33,619 nucleotides of DNA. Source: Candidatus Thorarchaeota archaeon. GTDB taxonomy: Archaea; Asgardarchaeota; Thorarchaeia; Thorarchaeales; Thorarchaeaceae. The position numbers and the translations under genes are program-made. Position 1 is the first letter of the stretch. Every line of letters starts with the position of its first letter. Where the stretch lies: positions 1 to 33,619 of the forward strand of contig SDNP01000031.1 of NCBI GenBank assembly GCA_004524445.1, in the 5' to 3' direction. Below are positions 7,490-15,202 of the stretch, in pieces. A model generated the notes under the pieces. It saw nothing but the letters and a program-made list of their open reading frames with translations. It did no database searches and was not told the DNA's origin.

Positions 7490-8242
7490 TCAATCGCCGT
7501 TATTCTGTCTGCGACGTTGTTTGTGAATCTCTTCACGAATATCTAGACATGCTCCCATGACAGAACGAATTGTTTCTTCCTTTTCGAAGGACTTCAGCAA
7601 ATCATCAGCATCATCTAGTTTATCTTCTGCAAGTGCCTGGCTAAATAATAAAAGTGTAGAGAGCCACTCCCATCTTGTTTTGTCTATAACTCTCTTTGCC
7701 TTGTCAATCAAATCTTTAGCTTTACCCATTTTATCGATTGTAGCATATCCCATAGCTGCAAGTGATAGATCAATTACTGCTCTTTCTGCCTTCCCAGCGT
7801 CCAGAGCCTTTTCCGAGGCCTTCTCATAGAGACTTGCCATATTCTTTGCTGCAGTCAAGAAGTATTCATCATTTCCTAACTTGTGGCATGAAAATGCTGC
7901 CCACAGATAAGCTTGTGCCGCTGTTTCAGTCATGCGTTCAAGTAGCGCCTCCTTCGCAGAGTTTTCATAGAGAGTTAACGCAGTTCCAAAGTCGCTTATT
8001 TGCCGATATTCAGTTGCAGCTTCGAAATAGGCCGTTGCTGCTGCCTTATGGTCATCTTCTTCGACGCTGGCCTCCGCATACATGTGATAGTACTCGGCAG
8101 CCTTTTTTGTCAGATCCAGAACTCTGTCCAAGTAGCACGTGGACGCTTGCTTGAATCTATTTGCTGCTTCATAGTACTTCTCGGCCTCTGCAAATTCACC
8201 GGCTAGACGTTCCCATTGTAGGCATTCGTTTTCGGAATACAT
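7490..8242 (-). CDS. Alpha-SNAP-like helical repeat (TPR-like) protein
   Basis: The 250-residue soluble protein consists almost entirely of paired helices. The repeat units (AAEYYHMYAEASVEEDDHKA, TAYFEAATEYRQISDFGTAL, AYLWAAFSCHKLGNDEYFLT, AVIDLSLAAMGYATIDKMGK) have the long-helix, Ala/Tyr-rich style of the SNAP (soluble NSF attachment protein) branch of TPR proteins rather than the strict 34-residue TPR consensus. Alpha-SNAPs link SNAREs to the NSF ATPase; here only the fold resemblance is seen. The C-terminus is basic (HKQRRRQNNGD), not the typical acidic SNAP tail, and no NSF or SNARE gene is in the window. It has its own promoter, covered by a perfect palindrome. It may act with the convergent solenoid/beta-sandwich protein. 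Confidence 0.75.
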   Translation of the reverse strand: MYSENECLQWERLAGEFAEAEKYYEAANRFKQASTCYLDRVLDLTKKAAEYYHMYAEASVEEDDHKAAATAYFEAATEYRQISDFGTALTLYENSAKEALLERMTETAAQAYLWAAFSCHKLGNDEYFLTAAKNMASLYEKASEKALDAGKAERAVIDLSLAAMGYATIDKMGKAKDLIDKAKRVIDKTRWEWLSTLLLFSQALAEDKLDDADDLLKSFEKEETIRSVMGACLDIREEIHKQRRRQNNGD

Positions 8243-8273
8243 CGTAATCTTGCTCCAACGACCACTAGATATG

Positions 8274-8288
8274 GAGTATACTATACTC
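8274..8288 (-). promoter_or_regulatory. Perfect palindrome over the promoter of the SNAP-like gene
   Basis: GAGTATA-C-TATACTC is a perfect 7+7 inverted repeat around one base. It lies 32-46 bases upstream of the start codon of the gene read leftwards, exactly where its TATA box should be; TATAGTATAC on that strand is a plausible TATA element. A dimeric regulator bound here would block TBP, so this is a candidate operator. The regulator is not known. Confidence 0.5.
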
Positions 8289-8366
8289 TATTTCATAAGA
8301 CATTGTGGCATAGAAATATGTTATGTGTCTGAATACTTACCGTGTTTTCAAGGGAGTTTGCTTTCT

Positions 8367-9635
8367 CTATGATTTGCCTGTCAGCTCAGCCATGATTTCC
8401 TTCGCTCGCTCTACCTTGATATTCTTCTCTTTGACTAGGCGTTCAGCTATCTTTCCCACCATACTGCCTCTGGCTCCCGCTGTTGAGGCCACGTTTCTGG
8501 CATGTAATGACATATGTCCCCTCTGAATTCCTTCTGCAGCCAATGCCCGCAATGCGGCTAGATTCTGTGCCAATCCTACACTAGCAATGACATGAGCGAG
8601 CTCTGTAGAAGTGTCAACCCCCAGAATCTCGACGCAGGCTCTCGCTACCGGGTGCACTTTCGTGGCTCCACCAACAAGTCCAACCGCCATGGGGATTTCG
8701 ATAGATCCCACTAGGTGCCCGTCTGAATTCTTCTCATATTTTGTCAAGGAACTATACCCGTTCACAGATGCATACGAATGTGCCCCCGACTCAATGGCTC
8801 TGAAGTCGTTGCCTGTTGCAATAACGACTGCATCAATTCCATTCATGATTCCCTTATTGTGAGTAGCACAGCGATATGGGTCAGCTTCAGCAAACGCCCA
8901 GGCGGCAATAATCCCATCAACGACTTCCTTTCCACCAAGCATCTCCTTGTCAAATGTCGCCCTCACTCTAACTAGCCTCAAGTCTGCCAGATTAGATAGA
9001 ATCCTCAGGAGCACCCGTCCTCCAGAGAGTTCCTCTATCATGGGGGCAAGAGCTTCTGCCATTGTATTTACCGCGTTGGCGCCCATAGCATCTCGAGTGT
9101 CAACGATAAGTTCGGTGATCACCATAGGTCCAACATGAGAGTCAATCACCTTCACTCTCACATCCTTGGCGCCGCCGCCAAATTTAACCAAGATTGGATC
9201 CTGTTCATTTGCTAGCTCGATAATTTCCTGTTTATTTTCTAAAATTCTATTCTTTGCAAAGAAGGGAGCAGGAACATCAATAGCTTGTATCTGGGCAATC
9301 ATAACTGGTCCCGTGTCCGTAGCTTGGAAGCCTCCATGATCCCTGGCCATTCGAGCTGCATTGCTAGCCGCCGCGACTACAGATGGTTCCTCAATTGCCA
9401 TGGGGATTAAGTAGTCTTTATCATTCACCGCGAAGTTGGTAGCAATTCCAAGAGGAAGTGTCATTGAACCTATGACGTTCTCTATCATATGGTCTAGAAT
9501 CTCTAGGTCGACCTTACCCGGATCTATCAGTGGCTCGAGTACTTTTGCGTCGATACCGGTTGCCTCCTTGAGCTTCTCAATTCTTTTCTCACGATTCAAC
9601 TTGTAAAAACCGGGTATCCGTGAATCCTTGACCAT
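8367..9635 (-). CDS. hmgA: Hydroxymethylglutaryl-CoA reductase, class II
   Basis: This enzyme makes mevalonate from HMG-CoA by two NAD(P)H-dependent reductions, the committed step of archaeal isoprenoid lipid synthesis. The 422-residue sequence aligns nearly end to end with the class II enzyme of Pseudomonas mevalonii (SRLPAF/SRIPGF, MIENVIG, EEPS.VAAAS, RDAMGAN.VNTMAEA, ATHNKGIMNGID, EGIQRGHM.LHARN). The catalytic residues are all present: E83, K261, D277 and H378. D146, which marks NADH preference in the Pseudomonas enzyme, is conserved at the same position, so NADH use is predicted. There is no N-terminal membrane anchor. The ATG is preceded by GAGAGGGATT. Most archaea have class I; class II is the bacterial type, known from some archaeal groups, and implies transfer. 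Confidence 0.95.
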   Translation of the reverse strand: MVKDSRIPGFYKLNREKRIEKLKEATGIDAKVLEPLIDPGKVDLEILDHMIENVIGSMTLPLGIATNFAVNDKDYLIPMAIEEPSVVAAASNAARMARDHGGFQATDTGPVMIAQIQAIDVPAPFFAKNRILENKQEIIELANEQDPILVKFGGGAKDVRVKVIDSHVGPMVITELIVDTRDAMGANAVNTMAEALAPMIEELSGGRVLLRILSNLADLRLVRVRATFDKEMLGGKEVVDGIIAAWAFAEADPYRCATHNKGIMNGIDAVVIATGNDFRAIESGAHSYASVNGYSSLTKYEKNSDGHLVGSIEIPMAVGLVGGATKVHPVARACVEILGVDTSTELAHVIASVGLAQNLAALRALAAEGIQRGHMSLHARNVASTAGARGSMVGKIAERLVKEKNIKVERAKEIMAELTGKS

Positions 9636-9896
9636 TTACAATCCCTCTCAAAATCTCATTTGCATTGCTAATAAAAATGATGATTTGATTCTACAAAAGA
9701 GTATCATATTCAACCCCCCGAAATGACCTCTTGCCCGAATGAATCTTAGTTATGAATCAGCATGTTTCCACTAAATATCCCATGGGTCTATAGAAAGAGC
9801 TCATTTTCCAGCTTGCGATTCCATTACGCTCTTGTGAAGATTTATTGCATACCAGTGGTTATTTCCATAGGGCAAGGATCCTCCAGGAGACTCGTA

Positions 9897-10466
9897 TTGA
9901 CTAGTATCGAGCATGGTTTGAGCCATCTTACTAGCAGACAAGTGGCTATTATCATGGTAATTATAACATTGCTGATTCCCTACAATGCTCAATTCCAAGG
10001 CGGTCAACGTTCGGGGGATGAGTGGGTAGTAGACGTGACCATTATGGCAATTTTATGGGTGCTATTCCCGAGTCATTGGGGCCCTAATACGGGTGCATTT
10101 GGCTCGCGAGGAGGCGGCCTTCAGCTTTTGGACCCGGTCATCATAATCAATACCCTTCCGCTATGGATAATGAACATGTTATTTGCCATTCAGGTAATTC
10201 GCTTTCGACAAGGTGATGCTTCTAAAAAATCTGCTATTGCTTGTGCTATTCTAACTCTGGTTTTTCCATTGCTTTCTGCTCTAACGGGATGGTCATATGT
10301 TATAGAATATATTTCATTCACAGGAAACTTTGTGTATATCGGTCCAATTCCTGTTCAGCTCATTGCCGGGCTTGTGTTAGTTCGTTTCTCTGAGAATTGG
10401 CATGTGACGACGCCTTGGAAAGAAGTCAAAGCTGAGGAATGGTGGAATGAAGAACATAGTCGGTGA
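9897..10466 (+). CDS. Polytopic membrane protein of unknown function
   Basis: The product has about five hydrophobic helices: QVAIIMVIITLLIPY, VDVTIMAILWVLF, a longer one around NTLPLWIMNMLFAIQVI, SAIACAILTLVFPLLSALTG and PVQLIAGLVLV. A short glycine-rich loop (NTGAFGSRGGG) and an acidic Trp-rich tail (EVKAEEWWNEEH) are also seen. I start it at TTG 9897, which has CCAGGAG seven bases upstream and lies just before the first membrane helix. The frame is also open to an ATG at 9762, but that start has no ribosome site and would add 45 residues with a different, basic composition. No family is recognised. It is divergent from HMG-CoA reductase and converges on the Ubl-like gene. Confidence 0.65.
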   Translation: MTSIEHGLSHLTSRQVAIIMVIITLLIPYNAQFQGGQRSGDEWVVDVTIMAILWVLFPSHWGPNTGAFGSRGGGLQLLDPVIIINTLPLWIMNMLFAIQVIRFRQGDASKKSAIACAILTLVFPLLSALTGWSYVIEYISFTGNFVYIGPIPVQLIAGLVLVRFSENWHVTTPWKEVKAEEWWNEEHSR

Positions 10467-10515
10467 GTTACAAACTGATTCCTGAAGCGCATGAATTAGA
10501 TGCCTTTTCTGCATC

Positions 10516-10839
10516 TTAACCGCCTGTTATGGGTACCATAATGATAAACACATCAGAATGTTCAACCGAGTCATATTGGTTATCAACAAGAACAAAACCA
10601 CTTTTATCAATATAGCCCACTTGGTCCCCACCTAGTACCACGACGCATCCTTTTAATCTATCAATGCGTCGCCCGGCCATAGTAGAGTATCTGCCATGCT
10701 TCTCAGCATCTGTCAACACCAATTCCATCAGCTTGCTCAGAGTGGTCTTACCTTCTGTAATCACAAATTCTCTTTCATATCGAATGAACGGATGGACTAT
10801 TTCGATTTTTGCAGTGGATTCTGACATAACAAATGACAT
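10516..10839 (-). CDS. MoaD/ThiS/Urm1-like ubiquitin-fold protein ending in Gly-Gly
   Basis: The 107-residue protein ends exactly in VFIIMVPITGG, the C-terminal signature of MoaD/ThiS/Urm1/SAMP beta-grasp proteins (compare 'dGDeV.iippvaGG'). Its last two residues (106-107) are the Gly-Gly that an E1-like enzyme would adenylate. It begins with a beta strand (AKIEIVHPFIRYEREFVI) and a helix (TTLSKLMELVLTDAE), matching the beta-grasp order. Members either carry sulfur for molybdopterin, thiamin or tRNA thiolation, or are conjugated to lysines as small archaeal modifiers; the sequence cannot decide. It is longer than usual MoaD (about 80 residues) through an insert around YSTMAGRRIDRLKG. ATG 10827 is an alternative start. 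No E1, MoaE or thiolation gene is adjacent. Confidence 0.8.
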   Translation of the reverse strand: MSFVMSESTAKIEIVHPFIRYEREFVITEGKTTLSKLMELVLTDAEKHGRYSTMAGRRIDRLKGCVVVLGGDQVGYIDKSGFVLVDNQYDSVEHSDVFIIMVPITGG

Positions 10840-11025
10840 CTCTACTTTTTGGTAGGTTTCATTCTTTTATTGACCTTTGTGGCTACTGATTCATAGGATC
10901 ATGTTTGTTTATGTTTATTTTGAAACCCTCTCATTTTGTCGTCCATCCTTTTGAGCAGGGGGGCAGTCCAGACCTACATTTGGAGAAAAATCAAAATCGA
11001 ACATTGTCGATGGATTCCCGCAAAT

Positions 11026-11032
11026 GTATAAG
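11026..11032 (+). promoter_or_regulatory. TATA box of the glycyl-tRNA synthetase gene
   Basis: GTATAAG lies 50-56 bases before the ATG, which would put transcription start near 11055 and leave a leader of about 27 bases that includes the GTGGTG ribosome-site element. The identical heptamer precedes the UspA gene. Confidence 0.5.
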
Positions 11033-11081
11033 ACTATAGACTTAAGTTTGGCATAGCGGAGCGTAACTGTGGTGTTGCACG

Positions 11082-12590
11082 ATGAGCACTGAGAATGATT
11101 TCAACGAAGTTATTACAGCTTTGGCTAAGAAAAGAGGCTTCTTCTGGGGCCCCTCTCCTGAGATATATGGTGGGGCTTCCGGATTTTATGATTTGGGTCC
11201 TCTAGGTAAGCTGCTGAAGAATAGGCTAGAGAAAATCATTCGTGCATCATTCGTGAAATCCAACTTCTGGGAAATAGAAGCACCTACAGTATCTCCTGAG
11301 ATAGTTTGGGATGCTTCCGGTCACTTGGAGGGATTCATGGATCCGTTAGTTGCTTGTGAGAAGTGTGGTCAGACCTATCGTGCTGATACATTAATTGAGA
11401 GCCATCCCAAGGGTGAAGCCTTGAAAGGTCTGTCTTTAGAAGAGATGTCTGAGAAGATTAAGGAATTGGATATCAAATGTCCCTCCTGCGATGGAACATT
11501 TGGACAGGTCAAGGAATACAATCTCATGCTTAAGACGCATTTGGGATTAGACCAGGTTGCTTATCTCCGTCCTGAAACTGCCACAACCTCCTATTTGTTG
11601 TTCAAGAGACTTCTAACATTCTTTAGAAGACAATTGCCCATTCAAGTGTTTCAGATTGGGAAGGCATACAGGAATGAGATTTCACCACGACAAGGCATGT
11701 TAAGGCTACGAGAATTCACTCAGGTGGAGGGACAAATCTTCCTACTAGAAGACGACAAGGATGATTGGTCTGATATCAAGGAAATTGAGGATGAGAAGAT
11801 TCCCCTGGTTCCATACCAAACACAGGAGCAAGGTTCTGTCGATGTTTCCAATATTTCAGTAAAGCAAGCATTGGAGAAGGGGTATTTTCAGAATCCAGCC
11901 TACGCATGGTGTGTCTATCTGGCTTTCAAGATGTTTGATGACATGGGATTCGATTCTGACCAAATCCGCCTTCGACAACATTTGCTGAACGAGAGGGCCC
12001 ATTATGCCGCTGATGCTTGGGATATCGAAGTCAAGACTCGAAGTTTTGGTTGGGTTGAATGCTGTGGAGTACACGATCGTGGGAGCTATGACCTTGCGCG
12101 GCACAAGAAGTATTCAGGGGAGCGACTTCACATTAAGGTGAACAAGAAACCTGTAGTTCCTCATGTGTTGGAGATCGCTTTTGGTGTCGAACGACCATTA
12201 TTCTGTTTGATGGACAATGCCTACGCGAAAGATGAAGAACGCGTTTGGCTGGAATTCGATCCTCGTATTTCTCCAATTCAGGTTGCTGTCTTTCCTCTTC
12301 TCAGCAAAGATAAGTTGGAAGCGCCAGCTCGAGAAATTTATGATGATATTCTTGAGAGTGGACTGATTACACAATATGACAATGGCGGGTCGATCGGACG
12401 TAGATACAGACGTCAAGATGAGGTGGGTACCCCGTTTTGTATCACAATTGACTTTGACACGATTGAAGATGGAACAGTAACGATACGGGAACGCGATTCA
12501 ATGGAACAGGTTAGGGTTCATCGGGACAAACTGGTTTCAACGCTGAAGGATTTGATTCAGCATCAAATTAAGTTCTCTGAGCTCGAATAA
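11082..12590 (+). CDS. glyS: Glycyl-tRNA synthetase, archaeal/eukaryotic class IIa type
   Basis: Charges tRNA(Gly) with glycine in the cytosol. The N-terminus ARAKKRGFFW-type opening is seen as LAKKRGFFWGPSPEIYGG, followed by the glycyl-specific GFYDLGPLG. A C4 zinc insertion is present (C92-x2-C95 and C133-x2-C136). Motif 2 is YRNEISPRQGMLRLREFTQ, the WVECCGVHDRGSYDL segment follows, and motif 3 lies near LEIAFGVERPLF. The anticodon-binding domain contains GSIGRRYRRQDEVGTPFCIT. At 502 residues it is slightly shorter than many archaeal homologues, mainly in the insertions between motifs, but no key element is missing. It starts with ATG preceded by GTGGTG. A GTATAAG TATA box lies upstream, and the 77-residue unknown gene is convergent 25 bases downstream. 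Confidence 0.97.
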   Translation: MSTENDFNEVITALAKKRGFFWGPSPEIYGGASGFYDLGPLGKLLKNRLEKIIRASFVKSNFWEIEAPTVSPEIVWDASGHLEGFMDPLVACEKCGQTYRADTLIESHPKGEALKGLSLEEMSEKIKELDIKCPSCDGTFGQVKEYNLMLKTHLGLDQVAYLRPETATTSYLLFKRLLTFFRRQLPIQVFQIGKAYRNEISPRQGMLRLREFTQVEGQIFLLEDDKDDWSDIKEIEDEKIPLVPYQTQEQGSVDVSNISVKQALEKGYFQNPAYAWCVYLAFKMFDDMGFDSDQIRLRQHLLNERAHYAADAWDIEVKTRSFGWVECCGVHDRGSYDLARHKKYSGERLHIKVNKKPVVPHVLEIAFGVERPLFCLMDNAYAKDEERVWLEFDPRISPIQVAVFPLLSKDKLEAPAREIYDDILESGLITQYDNGGSIGRRYRRQDEVGTPFCITIDFDTIEDGTVTIRERDSMEQVRVHRDKLVSTLKDLIQHQIKFSELE

Positions 12591-12615
12591 TCATATAATG
12601 ATGACAAAATCCTAG

Positions 12616-12849
12616 CTATTTCAGAGGTCCATGTCTTCGAATATTTGGAAAGAGTTCTTGAATAGTGGCTTGAAGATTATCTTTATTCACAACGGTCCCC
12701 TTCAATTTCAGTGACCGCCAAATTTCATCTGTCATTTCTCGGACCGTCTTTCCAATATACTCAAATTTATCAACACTACGACCTTGGTACGTGAGTTCTA
12801 ATATGCCCTGTTTTTTACTGAGACTGTATTGTGTTCCTGTGATTCTCAA
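12616..12849 (-). CDS. Small 77-residue protein of unknown function
   Basis: The product is a compact, soluble, mixed alpha/beta protein: strand-rich N-terminus (SLSKKQGILELTYQG), then a helix (GKTVREMTDEIWRSLKLKG) and a second helix (KDNLQATIQELFP) with a basic end. The start is TTG; an in-frame TGA lies three codons upstream and GGAG is ten bases before it, so no longer protein is possible. Composition and codon use look like a real gene, but I do not recognise the family. It converges on GlyRS and is divergent from the UspA gene. Confidence 0.6.
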   Translation of the reverse strand: MRITGTQYSLSKKQGILELTYQGRSVDKFEYIGKTVREMTDEIWRSLKLKGTVVNKDNLQATIQELFPNIRRHGPLK

Positions 12850-12937
12850 AGCTGTTCATCTCCAACTCTATACTCTCTTTTCCTTATGTTTTAATGTATT
12901 TAACTGATATTCTTTCCTTGATTATTTTGAGAAAGAA

Positions 12938-12944
12938 GTATAAG
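12938..12944 (+). promoter_or_regulatory. TATA box of the UspA gene
   Basis: GTATAAG, identical to the element before GlyRS, is 35-41 bases before the chosen ATG. Predicted transcription start near 12966 leaves a short leader holding AGAGGG (12967-12972). This supports ATG 12979 over the upstream TTG at 12946. Confidence 0.5.
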
Positions 12945-12978
12945 GTTGATAGTTGAAGCATACTTTAGAGGGTTGCTG

Positions 12979-13422
12979 ATGAATGACGATACCAAACGCG
13001 TTGAAGTAAAATCTATTCTTGTTGCAGTCGATGGTTCAGAACATTCAGAGAAGGCCGTTCGGTACGCTTGTGCAATGGGACCTCCATTGGAAGCTGAAGT
13101 AATTCTTCTCCATGTGGTGCCCATGCTTGTTTCAGCTACCCCCTATCACGATACCGTTTCTGACCAGCCTTTTTCGGCACTCCAAAAAGTAGGTGAAGAT
13201 ATTCTAGCAAAAGCCAAAGAAATAGCGGGCAACTGTCCGGTTACAGATATGATTGACCACGGAGACCCCGCCCAACGAATCATGGAAATAGCGGAAGAAA
13301 AGAATGTTGATTTGATTGTTATGGGCTCCAGAGGCGTCAGCGGCATCAAGAGGCTTTTTGTTGGGTCAATCTCGGACAAGGTGACCAATCAAGCACCATG
13401 TCCAGTTATGATTGTGCGGTAA
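12979..13422 (+). CDS. Universal stress protein, UspA family, ATP-binding type
   Basis: The 147-residue cytosolic protein has the UspA Rossmann-like fold: first strand and loop ILVAVDGSEHSEKAV, central LHVVP, a helix, then VDLIVMGSRGVSG. The ATP-binding signature G-x2-G-x9-G-S is complete (GSRG...VGSIS), and the protein ends with the standard PVMIVR strand. Such proteins bind ATP and respond to stress or starvation. ATG 12979 is chosen because of the AGAGGG site just upstream and the TATA position. It is followed after 31 bases by an ASKHA ATPase gene on the same strand, so the two are probably co-transcribed. Confidence 0.93.
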   Translation: MNDDTKRVEVKSILVAVDGSEHSEKAVRYACAMGPPLEAEVILLHVVPMLVSATPYHDTVSDQPFSALQKVGEDILAKAKEIAGNCPVTDMIDHGDPAQRIMEIAEEKNVDLIVMGSRGVSGIKRLFVGSISDKVTNQAPCPVMIVR

Positions 13423-13453
13423 TCTAGGATTCAATCCATTATACTGCGAGAAG

Positions 13454-14707
13454 ATGCTGACATTGCAGAGATATGGTGCATCTATTGACATAGGAACCTC
13501 ACATGTTGGCATTAATCTCTGCTCCTTGGATGATTGTAAATTGGTAGGTCACTCGTTCGAATTGAATCCACAATCTGTAGTCGGTGCGGACATACTATCT
13601 CGCCTAAAATATCACGCCAGCCAAGCTAGATCGGTCTTGGATCTCAGCAAATTGATCAAGAATCATATTGATGGTCAATTGCACGAAATGCTTGGTGCTC
13701 TCTCATTGCCTCTGGGCAGTATAGGCCGTGCAGTGATTGTGGGAAACTCTGCCATGCACCATCTTTTCTTTGACAAAGATATCAGGCCTCTACTGAAGGA
13801 ACCTTTTGTTGGAATCAACAAACATGACATATCATGTACTGGGAAAGAAATCGATATGATCACATTAAACAGCGCGGAGGTATTCTCGCCCCCTCTCGTA
13901 GGTGGTTTTGTCGGAAATGATGCTATAGCCGTAGTTGTCGAATCAGGCGTAATGAAACAGCAAAGAAAGGCTGTTCTTATCGACATTGGTGTCAACACAG
14001 AAGTTGGACTGTATGATGAGGACAAGATCTATTTCGCATCTGCAGCATCAGGGCCTGCATTTGAGGAAATGTCTATTGCAGACGGAATGACTGCTGAAGC
14101 GGGAGCCATTTCGACATTCCGTTTTGGAAATGAGTCACAATTTCCGAACATTGAAACGATTGGTGATGAACCAGTTCAAGGAATCTGCGGCAGTGGTAGC
14201 ATATCTATTCTCGCCGCACTTCTTGAGAAAAGGTTGATTGATGAATTCGGTACCTTCGTTTCTCCGGAGGAATCACCTCATGTTCAACAACTAGGAGATA
14301 GCAGAGCATTCAAAGTAGCTCGAGGAATGAATGATGATTGGATTCTGCTCACTCAACAAGATATTCGCATGCTCCAGCAGTCAAAGGCTGCAATCCGTGC
14401 TGCGATTGAAGTGCTATTTCAGGAAGCAAAAGTTATGCCCGAGGAGGTTCAGCATATCTTCATTACAGGCGAATTTGGAGCAAGTTTCAGCTTTCAGGAG
14501 GCAGTGAAAATAGGTATGTTTCCCACTTTAGAAAAAGCAGAGATAATTCAGCAACCAAACGGAGGCCTGGGGGGAGCTACCAAGATTCTTTGCTCAGCTG
14601 ATGGTGAGGAACTATGCAGCTCAATTGCAGACCGAATAAGATATGTGAATCTGACGTCGAATCCGGTATTTGATGAGCAATATGCGATTCATCGGGTGTT
14701 TGAATAA
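13454..14707 (+). CDS. Stand-alone RACo/RamA-like ASKHA ATPase domain protein
   Basis: The protein of about 417 residues matches the C-terminal ASKHA domain of the reductive activators of corrinoid proteins (RACo, RamA; DUF4445). Landmarks in order are phosphate-1 loop YGASIDIGTSHVGIN, VGNSAMHHLF, phosphate-2 loop VLIDIGVNTEVGL, ASAASGPAFEEMSIADGMTA (RACo: GPAFEG..I..GM.A), GICGSGSISILAA, and ITGEFGASFS. Family members reduce Co(II) corrinoid in ATP-dependent fashion and carry an N-terminal iron-sulfur domain; here none is present, because the protein begins seven residues before the ATPase fold. ATG 13454 is preferred; the frame stays open to a TTG at 13412 inside the UspA gene. It may be a regulator or need a separate ferredoxin partner (inference). 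The stop lies four bases from the convergent CoaD gene. Confidence 0.8.
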   Translation: MLTLQRYGASIDIGTSHVGINLCSLDDCKLVGHSFELNPQSVVGADILSRLKYHASQARSVLDLSKLIKNHIDGQLHEMLGALSLPLGSIGRAVIVGNSAMHHLFFDKDIRPLLKEPFVGINKHDISCTGKEIDMITLNSAEVFSPPLVGGFVGNDAIAVVVESGVMKQQRKAVLIDIGVNTEVGLYDEDKIYFASAASGPAFEEMSIADGMTAEAGAISTFRFGNESQFPNIETIGDEPVQGICGSGSISILAALLEKRLIDEFGTFVSPEESPHVQQLGDSRAFKVARGMNDDWILLTQQDIRMLQQSKAAIRAAIEVLFQEAKVMPEEVQHIFITGEFGASFSFQEAVKIGMFPTLEKAEIIQQPNGGLGGATKILCSADGEELCSSIADRIRYVNLTSNPVFDEQYAIHRVFE

Positions 14708-14711
14708 TGAG

Positions 14712-15197
14712 CTAGTAGATCAATTCTTTATCGTCGTACGTTTCACCATCACGTAGTCTTGATGATGAAAGGGGATGCCCATCTTTCGTTCTTACACGTG
14801 GAACAACTATGACATGGAATCGTTTTAGACCATTCTCGAATCTCTTTTCATTTATCTTGAATGCATTATCGACTACTGATATTTCGTCTGAAACAATGAG
14901 CGCATCCAATGGGTTCATCTTATCCGCTCCTCCAGCAACAGTTTCAATACGGAAGATGTCACATCGATGCCATTCGGATTCAGCCTTGAGAAAATCCACG
15001 AGGGATGCTTTCCTCTCTTCATAGGTTTGAATCTTCTCAAAATCATCCTTTCCCTCTATCATTGAATCTGCAGTGAGTCCAATACCCACCTCTTCTCCAA
15101 GTCGTAATGCAGTTCGCAAGAGGTGCTTATGTCCCGGGTGTAGACGGTCGAATGTACCTGCGAAGACAACTTTCTCATAGGGGGCGTTATGACGCAT
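14712..15197 (-). CDS. coaD: Phosphopantetheine adenylyltransferase, archaeal type
   Basis: Transfers AMP from ATP to 4'-phosphopantetheine to give dephospho-CoA, the penultimate step of coenzyme A synthesis. The 161-residue cytosolic enzyme has the nucleotidyltransferase signature GTFDRLHPGHKHLL (T15, H20, H23) and the closing motif SSSRLRDG (about 144-151), equivalent to ISSTxIR. The central DALIVSDE is also typical. The archaeal/eukaryotic type is shown by the GTFDRLHPGH form rather than the bacterial GTFDPxTxGH form. It starts five bases after the stop of the M28-like peptidase gene, so the two form an operon. Confidence 0.93.
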   Translation of the reverse strand: MRHNAPYEKVVFAGTFDRLHPGHKHLLRTALRLGEEVGIGLTADSMIEGKDDFEKIQTYEERKASLVDFLKAESEWHRCDIFRIETVAGGADKMNPLDALIVSDEISVVDNAFKINEKRFENGLKRFHVIVVPRVRTKDGHPLSSSRLRDGETYDDKELIY

Positions 15198-15202
15198 TTT
15201 TC

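Noticed and set aside
9676..9690. ATGATGA in the gap upstream of HMG-CoA reductase, considered as a box C.
   Set aside because: No box D within a suitable distance; the region is better explained as an A/T-rich divergent promoter.
9762..9896. N-terminal extension of the small polytopic membrane protein from ATG 9762.
   Set aside because: There is no ribosome site before the ATG, the extra 45 residues differ in character, and TTG 9897 has a well-spaced GGAG.
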